Source: Veillonella agrestimuris
GTDB taxonomy: Bacteria > Bacillota > Negativicutes > Veillonellales > Veillonellaceae
NCBI RefSeq assembly: GCF_943193065.1
Contig: NZ_CALPCS010000009.1
Span: 1 to 64,000, forward strand
DNA: 64,000 nt
Direction: 5' to 3'
Shown here: positions 9,601 to 17,255 of the stretch, piece after piece
Numbering within the stretch: position 1 is the first letter of the stretch
How the letters are laid out: every line of letters starts with the position of its first letter
Notes under the pieces: generated by a model
What the model was told of the DNA's origin: nothing
The model's input: the letters and a program-made list of their open reading frames with translations, nothing else
The model's database searches: none
Translations under genes and position numbers: made by a program

Positions 9601-10270
9601 ACAGATGAATCTCACGATTCCTAAAGGACAGAAAGTAGCTATTGTAGGAGCTAGTGGCTCTGGTAAAACAACGTTGTTTAGTTTGTTGGAACGACTGTAC
9701 GACTACGATGGGACGATTTTGATTGGCTCTACAGATTTGAAGTCGATTGCTATCGACTCGTGGCGTCAATTATTAGGAACTATTACACAGCAAACCTATA
9801 TATTCCACGCTACTTTGGCAGATAATATACGATTGGCGAATCCTAAAAGTAGTGATGCCCATATTGAACGAGTCGTAGAGGCTGCAGCTTTATCTGATGT
9901 AGTGAAAGGCTTACCCTTAGGCTTAGAAACTATTGTAGGGAATGGCGGTGTAGGTTTGAGTGGGGGCGAGCGACAACGAGTAGCATTGGCTCGACTATTT
10001 TTGAAAAATCCGGATTTAATACTCCTTGATGAGCCCCTAGAAGGGCTTGACCAAGTGACACGAGAAACGTTACAACATCGGATTATGGAATTTACAGAAC
10101 ATAAGACGTTACTCTATATTACACATCAATTAGATGGCTTAGAAGAGATGGATCGCATCATATTTATGGACCATGGAAAGATTGTAGAAGATGGCACATA
10201 TGAAGAGTTAATTGCCTTAAGAGGGCAATTCTATAACTATTGTCTCCTATCTATGGCTCGTATTTTATGA
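6620..10270 (+). CDS. cydDC: Fused CydD-CydC heterodimeric-type ABC exporter
   Basis: This protein of about 1216 residues contains two complete ABC-exporter halves in one chain. Half 1 has six membrane segments, a Walker A GESGAGKST near residue 364, a signature LSGGELQR near 466 and Walker B LILDEV near 490. Half 2 has membrane segments from about 650, Walker A GASGSGKTT near 1010 and LSGGERQR near 1112. The order CydD then CydC, next to cydAB, fits the exporter of cysteine, glutathione or heme-related compounds needed to assemble bd oxidase. The two are separate genes in E. coli; here they are joined by an acidic linker (about 570-640). I chose the ATG at 6620, after AAAGGGAACACAT, over the upstream TTG. 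Confidence 0.92.
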   Translation: MIQKTALQVIRQERSILSLLLLMTILNSLSMVGQAWYFAMLINNFIFLDHTVYDEQHTLMMLIIMIAIRLGSFYYIEHLAETLGGRAKDILRKRAMTHLFSLGIQQKATQGDTIHLLTDGLEQVDAYVARYLPQILYAVIIPLVMGLAIIDAMPVIGVILILTVPLIPFFMILIGKQAEKMNQEQWERMSLLSGHFLDVLRGIMTLKVFGRSKEQIDVIGRLSEEFKDSTLKVLRVAFLSALVLEMVSTISTAIIAVYMGLTLLEGGISFFPAFFILLLAPEFYAPFRQLGAAFHTGMAGKASLEKFDAFMATVSTLPKGGRLRITEPLEHIELQDLTYTYNGTDNGVHHISLIAKRNEPIMLVGESGAGKSTIGHLVAGFLEAPGQSIFINGMPMNDLSMDWWRSQIAYVSQKPHIMNGTLRDVIAFGRPVSDEEIIKAAEQAELTSIIKEKGLDFLIGEGGAGLSGGELQRISLARAFLQQPQVLILDEVTAHLDVNTEATIGKALQRLLHDKIVILIGHRLKTMHWAKELYVLKAGAIVEQGTYEELLGNNGYFHSLVQAGMGNYVTYVDDVDSLTLEETQSGGVQSNLVASTDGFDSDKEFIEKQWASAAEENSRYSENQTSYEITRHQQIYKNGSILEGLRLLLSVLSPSKWSLLLAFIFTFLTVFMNVGLLSVSAWLLASAALQPGITYLSLAIVGVRFFGISRAVSRYFERYTSHRMAFQGLYGLRVWFYTHLEPLLPAFFNRWAAGDMLGRIMVDIEVLQFFYLRTLIPPLAAIVLTIIVGYGVSTIDPVLSLLVVIAAIITGIVLPYAVYRYHRQSLELISVCQSYLKSRLSDALEGMEDIISYNRIPLTTTILSQYMDDIEHHKVHISKGMNLGNTAFMGIVQITVIVAAVIAANALTGPWASVMVAVCVIGIQAWFEALQPMIVAFHHGYESTLAVRRLLDIKEAAPAIIDNHVVEGKTMTTMDSITIKDVSFSYTSGHPIYKQMNLTIPKGQKVAIVGASGSGKTTLFSLLERLYDYDGTILIGSTDLKSIAIDSWRQLLGTITQQTYIFHATLADNIRLANPKSSDAHIERVVEAAALSDVVKGLPLGLETIVGNGGVGLSGGERQRVALARLFLKNPDLILLDEPLEGLDQVTRETLQHRIMEFTEHKTLLYITHQLDGLEEMDRIIFMDHGKIVEDGTYEELIALRGQFYNYCLLSMARIL

Positions 10271-10332
10271 TATAATTACACTGTTTGAAAGTATGCTATT
10301 ATATTGTAGATAGCTAAATATATGGAGCGTAT

Positions 10333-11511
10333 ATGACAAAAATTTTCACCAAATTACGATCGCTGGTGGAAGACGCATTATCCGATCGAGGAACTACTAC
10401 ACCTACTGTAGAAATTAAAGAACCAGTAGTAGAGCCGGTTATAGAACGGGAATTAGTAGAACATCGATTGCTATATATAGAAGAAGATATGGTGAATCGC
10501 TTATTGCGTGCAGCCCTTAGACATCATTGGTTCTTTTATTCTGTGACCTTTGAATTTGAACCGAACAATCAAATCTTCTTGTCCATTATTACTAAATGGG
10601 GCAATGTGATTAATGTGGAATTCACCTTAGAGGATGTATGGTTTGATGATTATTCATCGTCTTTTGCCATCAAATTAGATACAAATAATATAGATACAGG
10701 GGGATTTATTTTAAATTCCGTTTTACACTTATTAGGAAACTGGTGTTTAAGCCTATTTGGCATTTTCTTTAATCCTATTTCTATTGGTGACCGTGGATCG
10801 ACGATGCGGTTTGAGAAAAAGGGAATCATTCAATTTGATTTAGTCCCTAACTCTAAGATTAAAGCTTATATTCCTTTCCCTGAACGTCACGTAGGTAGTA
10901 CAGGACCGATCTTGTTAGGTAATGCAAAGACAGGGCAATCGGTATTGCAATTGGATTACTATGCCTTTCATGATCCTGTAGATACGTTTACCTTGCCAGA
11001 CGTACCGACAAGAACGAGTTGGGTTCGTTCTATAGACATGGCTGCTGTATTGTTATTGCCTATCGGTGTATGGATTACTTTCTTAATTTTGCATCACTAT
11101 TTACCTACTGAAACATTAGAGTTTTCTTTTTCTACATACTTTTTAATTTCATTAGGTATTTTCATCATATCTTTCTTAGTTATGAACATACCTCGATACG
11201 TATATATGTATATAGATTCTAGAAAACAATGGCAAAGCGCTTTTGTACACAATAATATTAAGATACAGTTGCGCAAATTACATCGCCGTATATTCATGCA
11301 GCAATCCGTATTAGCTAACGATGGGGAAGAATGCAAAACGGCAGGCAGTGAAGAACGCTTGAAACAGTTGCTCTTACAAATCAGAAATAAACGATTCTTA
11401 GCGAATCAGTTGAAATTAGCTGATGATGATAGAGCTAGAAAGCAAAAAGTGAAATTTATCATTGCCTATATTGGTTGTACATTGATTGAGATTATGTTAC
11501 TGATGAACTAA
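10333..11511 (+). CDS. Uncharacterised membrane protein
   Basis: I do not recognise this 392-residue protein. The N-terminal part (about 1-235) looks soluble and beta-rich, with an early acidic proline- and valine-rich stretch (PVVEPVIERELVEH). Two hydrophobic segments follow at about 240-263 and 270-292, then a basic helical region (about 293-370) and a last hydrophobic segment at about 372-390. No catalytic motif stands out. It starts 62 bases after cydDC with no terminator between, so it may share that transcript. A bidirectional terminator follows at 11556. Codon use looks like the surrounding core genes. Confidence 0.8.
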   Translation: MTKIFTKLRSLVEDALSDRGTTTPTVEIKEPVVEPVIERELVEHRLLYIEEDMVNRLLRAALRHHWFFYSVTFEFEPNNQIFLSIITKWGNVINVEFTLEDVWFDDYSSSFAIKLDTNNIDTGGFILNSVLHLLGNWCLSLFGIFFNPISIGDRGSTMRFEKKGIIQFDLVPNSKIKAYIPFPERHVGSTGPILLGNAKTGQSVLQLDYYAFHDPVDTFTLPDVPTRTSWVRSIDMAAVLLLPIGVWITFLILHHYLPTETLEFSFSTYFLISLGIFIISFLVMNIPRYVYMYIDSRKQWQSAFVHNNIKIQLRKLHRRIFMQQSVLANDGEECKTAGSEERLKQLLLQIRNKRFLANQLKLADDDRARKQKVKFIIAYIGCTLIEIMLLMN

Positions 11512-11555
11512 GTAGTATTTTGGTGATGTGGTATACAATAGAAATAAAATTGGCA

Positions 11556-11590
11556 ACAAAAAAGCTGAGCTTATAGCTCAGCTTTTTTTA
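11556..11590. terminator. Bidirectional terminator between convergent genes
   Basis: The stem AAAAAAGCTGAGC / GCTCAGCTTTTTT with loop TTATA has A and T runs on both sides. It serves the gene ending at 11511 (+) and the DUF805 gene, whose last codons overlap it on the minus strand. Confidence 0.88.
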
Positions 11591-12178
11591 TTTGTCTTTA
11601 TTGCGGCGCTTTCTAATGGTTTTACTTGGTTTACGAAGATTTATATCTTCTGCAATAGTACTAGTATCCGTTGGCTCTGTTTTAGGTTGGTGCATAAACG
11701 GAGGGTAGCCATATTGGTTTGGCGTTGCTTGCCCTGGAAGGATCCAGAAGAGAAGTCCAATGAGCCAAATAAATAAGTCTAAAAAGTAATTTAGAGGCAT
11801 TACTGCTATATAGGTGTTAATAAAAGTAATAATAGTAGCCCATAAAATACCAGCCCATCCGTTAAAACCGATGTCATGAATGCGTCGTGTAAATAAGGCA
11901 CAAGCTAATGGGAATAAAATTGCTTGTAATAATCCGATAAGTATGCGCGTGCCCCAATAGGCTGGGAGAGTTACAATATAATCATATAGTCTATATTCGA
12001 TAACGCTAATGCCGTAGTATAAGAACATAAGCGTCATAAATAATATAAAGTATTGTAGTCGGTTAAGTCGTCCTGTTAGATTGAAAATTGAATAGCCCAT
12101 ACGCCGTCCTTGAAAAGCAATAGCAAAGCCTACTAAACAGATAAGGAGTGTACGCAGAACTGGATAGAGTAGATCCAT
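11588..12178 (-). CDS. DUF805 family membrane protein
   Basis: The 196-residue protein has several hydrophobic segments and the two DUF805 landmarks: FNLTGRLNRLQYFILF (residues about 32-47) and a RRIHDIGFNGW motif near 97-107. The basic C-terminal tail ends in a lysine/arginine run. Function of the family is unknown. It is 62 bases downstream of the pyridoxal kinase gene on the same strand, so the two may be cotranscribed. A second, divergent DUF805-like domain occurs in this window at 39717-40973. Confidence 0.85.
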   Translation of the reverse strand: MDLLYPVLRTLLICLVGFAIAFQGRRMGYSIFNLTGRLNRLQYFILFMTLMFLYYGISVIEYRLYDYIVTLPAYWGTRILIGLLQAILFPLACALFTRRIHDIGFNGWAGILWATIITFINTYIAVMPLNYFLDLFIWLIGLLFWILPGQATPNQYGYPPFMHQPKTEPTDTSTIAEDINLRKPSKTIRKRRNKDK

Positions 12179-12240
12179 AAAATCCCCTTTATACTAATTA
12201 CATCTATAATGTCTGTATATTTCAGTATAACATGAACACT

Positions 12241-13077
12241 TTATTTGGACAATTTTAGGAGCTCTGGCAATACTAATTCAAAAGCTATACCATGTTTCAT
12301 TGATTTCACTTGTTCCATAGTCACTTGAATCGACTTTGTGGTGAAATTCATAGCTAATTTGGCAGCTTCTTCTGGTGTATAGCCTTTCATAATGGCTCCC
12401 GTTAAGACCGATGTAAATATATCGCCTGTACCAGTTGCTTTTACAGGAATCAATGGCAGCGAATGGGTTGTTACTGTGTCTGTTGTTCCCGTATAGATGG
12501 CGATTGTCGCATCTGTTGTTGATGGAATACTGGTGATGATTACCGTTTGAGGTCCCAATTTGTGCAAATTCCGACACATTTGATGGAGCTCTTCTTTCGT
12601 GATAGGATTTGTACTAAATGGTTTGTTAAGTAAGAAGCAGGCTTCTGTATAGTTCGGTTTAATAATATGGGCACGACTCGCAAGATGACGCATAGCTACT
12701 ACCATTTCAGGTGTATAAATGGAATAGAGGCGGCCATCATCGGCCATGGCTGGATCGACGATAATCATTTTGTCAGCACCAAAACGGTCAATAGCTTCTT
12801 CGACGAGGTGGATTTGTTCCGGTGATGCTAAAAATCCACTGACGATAGCTTGGAAATCGATATCGTTTTTCTCCCAACAGTCCATAAAGGATTGTAAATG
12901 ATCGGATAGATCCACTAATTCAAAATAGGGGTATTCTAAATGATTACTAAGGACCGCTGTAGCTAAGGGAACTGCTTGGCATCCCATGGCACTAATAATG
13001 GGCAGCATAACGGTTAAGGAGCAACGACCAATGGAACTCATGTCTTGGATGGTTAATATTCGAGGTACTGTGTGCAT
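12241..13077 (-). CDS. Pyridoxal/pyridoxamine kinase (PdxK/PdxY type)
   Basis: The 278-residue protein belongs to the ribokinase-like PLP kinase family. The N-terminus (RILTIQDMSSIGRCSLTVMLPIIS) is the substrate-binding region, DPAMADDGRLY is the family motif near residue 108, and VKATGTGDIFTSVLTG holds the GTGD anion hole with the catalytic aspartate near 218-225. It phosphorylates B6 vitamers for salvage of PLP. Several PLP enzymes need the product, including the ornithine decarboxylase encoded in this window. Whether it prefers pyridoxal or pyridoxamine cannot be told. Confidence 0.9.
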   Translation of the reverse strand: MHTVPRILTIQDMSSIGRCSLTVMLPIISAMGCQAVPLATAVLSNHLEYPYFELVDLSDHLQSFMDCWEKNDIDFQAIVSGFLASPEQIHLVEEAIDRFGADKMIIVDPAMADDGRLYSIYTPEMVVAMRHLASRAHIIKPNYTEACFLLNKPFSTNPITKEELHQMCRNLHKLGPQTVIITSIPSTTDATIAIYTGTTDTVTTHSLPLIPVKATGTGDIFTSVLTGAIMKGYTPEEAAKLAMNFTTKSIQVTMEQVKSMKHGIAFELVLPELLKLSK

Positions 13078-13227
13078 AGTAATCTCCTATCGATGTAAAT
13101 GGTATCAAATCATGATAAATTGCAAAATAATAATTATTTTTACCATTTAGTTTATATTAATTCATTATGATTCCATCTTAATTCATATAGTATAATAAAG
13201 TAAAGAGTCTATTACATGGGGGATAGT

Positions 13228-14043
13228 ATGGAAAAATTAATTGTAGGCCAATGGCTGGAACATAAAATTAACGAATATATTCAACAAATGCCTTCGGATG
13301 CCTCTATTTCATATGTAGTATTGCGCTTGTCTGATGAAGCAGAAACATCGATCATTGCTAGTGCCAAGGAGAATGCAGTCTATACAGGTGCTAGTTTAGA
13401 AAGTTTGGTCATCTTAGAATATGTATTTCATTTAGCCAAAGAAGGGCAACTGGATTTGCATGATACCGTTTCGCTACAACGGAGCCCACGCGTCGGTGGT
13501 CGAGGGGCTTTACAAGAGTTATTAGGCGTTCGTAGTTTCTCTTATTTAGAATTATGCCGATTTATGATTATTTTCGGTGACAATTGGGCTACGAATTTAT
13601 TGATTACTACCCTTGGTATGGAATATATTAATGCACGAGCAGAACAATTAGGTTTATCATCTTTTACTTTGCATCGCTATATGATGGATGATAGTCGAAC
13701 TTTTGTGGCCGAAGATAATGAAATCAGTGCCATAGATATGGCTCTGTTATTAGATCAAATCTATCGTTTGCGAGACACTGTAGAAGGTCGTGAAATGTGG
13801 ACTATATTAGGTCGCCATCAATATAATGATATATTGTCCTTCCACTGGGGTGGAGATACGACTTTCCATCATATGACTGGAAGTGCAACTGATGTGGTAT
13901 CTGATGTGGGACTAATTGAAACGATGAACGGCGATTTTGCTTTTGTTTTCATGGCACAACATATGCAACCTGATGAGGCCAAGCAATTAGGGGCTCGCAT
14001 AGGTGTACTTATGAAAGAATTTGTAGAAGAGGCTTTGCCATAA
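13228..14043 (+). CDS. Class A beta-lactamase-fold protein lacking catalytic motifs
   Basis: This protein of 271 residues follows the class A beta-lactamase / serine hydrolase pattern over its length: GASLESLVILEYVF, then GDNWATNLLI, then HHMTGSATDVVSDVGLIE. Counting from an in-frame ATG at 13216, SxxK has become S60-L-E-S63, SDN has become G121-D-N, and KTG has become M220-T-G. The general-base lysine is missing, so hydrolysis is unlikely. I see no signal peptide. I chose the ATG at 13228 because a GGGGGAT stretch lies just upstream. The next gene starts one base after the stop. A peptidoglycan- or peptide-binding role without catalysis is an inference; a diverged active enzyme is the alternative. 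Confidence 0.78.
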   Translation: MEKLIVGQWLEHKINEYIQQMPSDASISYVVLRLSDEAETSIIASAKENAVYTGASLESLVILEYVFHLAKEGQLDLHDTVSLQRSPRVGGRGALQELLGVRSFSYLELCRFMIIFGDNWATNLLITTLGMEYINARAEQLGLSSFTLHRYMMDDSRTFVAEDNEISAIDMALLLDQIYRLRDTVEGREMWTILGRHQYNDILSFHWGGDTTFHHMTGSATDVVSDVGLIETMNGDFAFVFMAQHMQPDEAKQLGARIGVLMKEFVEEALP

Positions 14044-14044
14044 T

Positions 14045-15022
14045 ATGGAGTGGACTTATCCGAAACGATTACGATTAGGCATGACGATTGGTTTTTGTCA
14101 GCTCCATCATGACTCGCCTTGGATCGATGAAGTTATGGTTAAGCTTAGAATCCTCTGCAAGGCACGAGGCTATGATGTATTCATAGCTAAATCGATGACG
14201 TATGAGAGTGATTTAGAGGATGTGAAACGAGCAGAACAGTTTCAATATATGATGACTACAGCTCCTTGTGATTTAGTAATTATGTTAGATGATATAGAGG
14301 CAGAACTTTCTTTTTTAGATCATTTAAATTATGAAGTTATCGGTGACTATAGAAAAGGCTTTGTCGGTCGTGGCCGATGTACAGGTATTCACGCTGCCCT
14401 CCACAAGCATTGTGGCTTAGTTACCTATTACGGACCATTTGGGCGAGAGTTAGTCGGGGCAGACCGAGATACAATAGATACGTTATTTGCTGCTGTAGAA
14501 GGAACACTACGGGTTATAGAGCCATTGCCAGAACCGCCGAGAGGGGCTATTGGAACTGAACTAGGTAGTGGCATATTGCTAGGCGGCTGTATGGAGACCT
14601 TAGGGCAGTTAACGGATACTCCTTATGGAGTAGAGGCATTAGTGAGGGCCAATGCAGAGGATACTATATTGCTCCTAGAAGATACTAGTTTACCTCACCA
14701 TGATAGAGATGCTATTTTTAAAAGATGGAAGGTATCTAACGTATTAAACATGATTGCTGGTGTCGTCGCAGGACACATGTCTACGAATAAGGCGCTTTCC
14801 CACGGAATACCATGGAGAGATACTGAAGAAGATACCTGTGATATAGGAGATGCTGCGTTACGGTATATGGAAGAAGACCGTTCCTTTGATGACGCCGATC
14901 CCTTTGTGTGCTATGTATCTACTGGCGGTGATGGGCCGCGTTATACATTGCCATTAGGCGCAGATATTCATTTTCGATATATTTCTAATACCATTGTCAT
15001 TTCACCATATACAAAGGGCTAG
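14045..15022 (+). CDS. S66 (LD-carboxypeptidase/MccF)-fold protein, probable pseudoenzyme
   Basis: The 325-residue protein keeps many landmarks of peptidase family S66: GLVTYYGPFG (about 124-133), SGILLGGCMETL (175-186), LLLEDTSLPHHDRDA (210-224) and TLPLG (301-305). The nucleophile motif, normally GYSDxTaL, reads GRGRCTGI at 108-115, putting glycine in place of serine. The catalytic-histidine position (normally GH before the PLG motif) reads GGDGPR. Only the glutamate (E212) seems kept. Active members cut the L,D bond of murein tetrapeptides or destroy microcin C. It is coupled to the degenerate beta-lactamase-fold gene upstream (one-base gap). No signal peptide is visible, so it is probably cytoplasmic. 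Confidence 0.72.
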   Translation: MEWTYPKRLRLGMTIGFCQLHHDSPWIDEVMVKLRILCKARGYDVFIAKSMTYESDLEDVKRAEQFQYMMTTAPCDLVIMLDDIEAELSFLDHLNYEVIGDYRKGFVGRGRCTGIHAALHKHCGLVTYYGPFGRELVGADRDTIDTLFAAVEGTLRVIEPLPEPPRGAIGTELGSGILLGGCMETLGQLTDTPYGVEALVRANAEDTILLLEDTSLPHHDRDAIFKRWKVSNVLNMIAGVVAGHMSTNKALSHGIPWRDTEEDTCDIGDAALRYMEEDRSFDDADPFVCYVSTGGDGPRYTLPLGADIHFRYISNTIVISPYTKG

Positions 15023-15080
15023 AAAGTTTTGACAGAGCAAGTAAAATCAAGGTAAAATAGATATATTATTAAATGTAAAC

Positions 15081-15110
15081 AAAGCCGTCTTATGCAAGGC
15101 GGCTTTTATT
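15081..15110 (+). terminator. Terminator after the S66-like gene
   Basis: The stem AAGCCGTCTT / AAGGCGGCTT (one G-T pair) with loop ATGC is followed by TTTATT. It lies about 60 bases after the stop and just before the ABC-F gene. Confidence 0.7.
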
Positions 15111-15126
15111 CCGGTGGAGATAGATA

Positions 15127-16683
15127 ATGAGTGTATTAACCGTATCCAATGTAACCCATGGTTTTGGGGCGCGACAAATATTAGATGATGCATCGTTCCG
15201 TTTATTAAAAGGGGAACATGTAGGCCTCATTGGGGCAAATGGGGAAGGGAAGTCAACCTTTTTAAATATCATTACTGGTAAATTACCTCCTGATGAAGGC
15301 AAAATCGAATGGTCCAATCAAGTGACAGTTGGTTATTTGGATCAACATGCAGTCCTTGAAAAGGGTATGACGATTCGCGATGTATTGCAACGGGCTTTTG
15401 ACGATTTGTATGTTATGGAACAAGACATCAATGATGCGTATAACAAAATGGGCGAAGTATCAGACGATGAAATGAATCATCTTTTAGCACAAGTTGGGGA
15501 ATGGCAAGAAATTTTAGAACAACGTGGGTTTTATGAAATTGATGCGGTTATTGAGCGCACTGCACAAGGGTTAGGTCTTGTAGATATAGGTCTCGATCGA
15601 GATGTGACAGAGCTTAGCGGCGGACAGAGAACGAAGGTATTGTTAACAAAGCTACTATTAGAAAAGCCAACGATTCTTCTCCTTGATGAGCCGACGAACT
15701 ATTTAGATGTAGAGCATATTCAATGGCTTCAAAATTATTTGCAAAATTACGAAAATGCATTCATCTTAATTTCCCATGATATGGAATTTTTAAATTCTGT
15801 GGTTAATGTTATTTACCATATTGAACAAGCTGTTTTAACACGATATACTGGTGATTATCATCAATTCCAAGCTGCTTATGAAGTTAAAAAGGCACAAGCA
15901 AAAAAGGCTTATGAGCGACAACAACAAGAAATTGAGCGCATGGAAGACTTTATTCAGCGCAATAAAGCACGCGTAGCGACCCGAGGTATGGCTAACTCTA
16001 GGGCGAAACGATTAGAAAAAATGGAAATCTTGGAAAAGCCAAAAGAATATATTAAACCATCCTTTGGCTTTAAAGAAGGCCGTACACCGAGTCGATTTAT
16101 CGTAGAAGCATTTGGACTTGAAATCGGCTATGATGAGCCACTAACTAGACCAGTGGACTTTCAAATTGAAAGAAATAAAAAAATTGCCATTCGAGGCGTC
16201 AATGGTTTAGGTAAAACGACATTATTGAAAACGATTTTAGGTTTACTGAAACCAGTAAGCGGGGAATTGGTAAAAGGCGAATTTTTAGAAGTAGGCTATT
16301 TTGCACAAGAAGATGCGCCGTCTAATTCAGTTACTGCCTTAGATTATATTTGGAATGAATATCCGTCTATGACAAATGCAGAAGTGCGAGCAGCTCTTGC
16401 TCGTTGTGGATTGACCAATGAGCATATTACATCCCAAATGCGCGTCTTATCAGGCGGGGAAAATGCGAAAGTACGACTTTGTAAACTAATGCAAAATAAG
16501 TACAATGTTCTCGTTCTTGACGAGCCCACAAATCACTTAGATATATATGCAAAAGAAGAATTAGCACGAGCGCTAAAAGAATTTAAAGGAACAATCGTTC
16601 TCGTTAGTCATGAACCAGAATTTTATGAAAGCTGGATTACAGATATTTGGAACATAGAAGATTGGACTACAAAAATCGTTTAG
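15127..16683 (+). CDS. ABC-F family ATPase
   Basis: The 518-residue protein has two ABC ATPase domains and no membrane segments, which defines ABC-F. Domain 1 has GANGEGKST (about 37-45), LSGGQRTK and LLLDEPTNYLD. The charged helical linker (about 250-305) has the usual R/K-rich arm. Domain 2 has GVNGLGKTT, LSGGENAK and LVLDEPTNHLD. ABC-F proteins act on the ribosome, as translation factors or antibiotic-protection proteins. The linker is of ordinary length and I see no specific hint of resistance, so a housekeeping translation factor is more likely. It is eight bases upstream of folE and probably heads that operon. Confidence 0.92.
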   Translation: MSVLTVSNVTHGFGARQILDDASFRLLKGEHVGLIGANGEGKSTFLNIITGKLPPDEGKIEWSNQVTVGYLDQHAVLEKGMTIRDVLQRAFDDLYVMEQDINDAYNKMGEVSDDEMNHLLAQVGEWQEILEQRGFYEIDAVIERTAQGLGLVDIGLDRDVTELSGGQRTKVLLTKLLLEKPTILLLDEPTNYLDVEHIQWLQNYLQNYENAFILISHDMEFLNSVVNVIYHIEQAVLTRYTGDYHQFQAAYEVKKAQAKKAYERQQQEIERMEDFIQRNKARVATRGMANSRAKRLEKMEILEKPKEYIKPSFGFKEGRTPSRFIVEAFGLEIGYDEPLTRPVDFQIERNKKIAIRGVNGLGKTTLLKTILGLLKPVSGELVKGEFLEVGYFAQEDAPSNSVTALDYIWNEYPSMTNAEVRAALARCGLTNEHITSQMRVLSGGENAKVRLCKLMQNKYNVLVLDEPTNHLDIYAKEELARALKEFKGTIVLVSHEPEFYESWITDIWNIEDWTTKIV

Positions 16684-16691
16684 GAGGGGCC

Positions 16692-17255
16692 ATGAATCAC
16701 CGGGCACAAGAAGGGATTGAGCAATTTTTAAAGGCTTTATCCGTCGATATAGAGGCACCAGAGTTAGCTAAAACACCAGTTCGCGTGGTGGACTTGTATG
16801 AAGACTTGTTTTCTGGCATCGGTGTATCTACAAAAGAACTCTGGGGAGATATATTTCCTACAGACTATGCGGGCCTTGTAGCGGTTACCAATATTCCTTT
16901 TTATTCTATGTGTGAACATCATTTGATGCCCTTTTTTGGTACCGTAGATGTCATATATGAACCTCATAATGGTTGTGTAGCAGGACTTAGCAAGTTTAGT
17001 GATGTAATTGCTGTATTGAGTAAGAAACCGCAATTACAAGAACGATTGACGAAAGAAATTGCGGATGCCATTATGAATGACTTATCTGCAGAAGGCGTAT
17101 TTGTACGTCTGAAAGCAACACAACTATGTATGCTTATGAAAGGCAATTTACCACACGGCTCTCAAGTTGTTACGATAGAAAGTCGCGGTGTATTAAACGA
17201 AGCAGGCGCTCTTCGTGATGAAGCGTTAGCTATGTTAGGAGGCACAGATGTATAA
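16692..17255 (+). CDS. folE: GTP cyclohydrolase I (FolE), active site unusual
   Basis: This 187-residue protein is the FolE family member of the folate operon. It has the zinc/catalytic segment SMCEHHLMPFFG (C74, H76, H77) and a second zinc cysteine in QLCMLMKG (C146). Three normally conserved residues differ: GLSKxxR reads GLSKFSD (Asp for Arg), the histidine two before the zinc cysteine is Gln144, and MRG is MKG. The enzyme normally converts GTP to dihydroneopterin triphosphate. AGGAGGGGCC before 16692 fixes the start; it overlaps folP by eight bases at its end. It is probably functional given the operon, but reaction or substrate may be altered. Confidence 0.85.
   Translation: MNHRAQEGIEQFLKALSVDIEAPELAKTPVRVVDLYEDLFSGIGVSTKELWGDIFPTDYAGLVAVTNIPFYSMCEHHLMPFFGTVDVIYEPHNGCVAGLSKFSDVIAVLSKKPQLQERLTKEIADAIMNDLSAEGVFVRLKATQLCMLMKGNLPHGSQVVTIESRGVLNEAGALRDEALAMLGGTDV

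Noticed and set aside
11528..11776. Plus-strand frame antisense to the DUF805 gene
   Set aside because: It crosses the bidirectional terminator and mirrors a well supported gene on the other strand.
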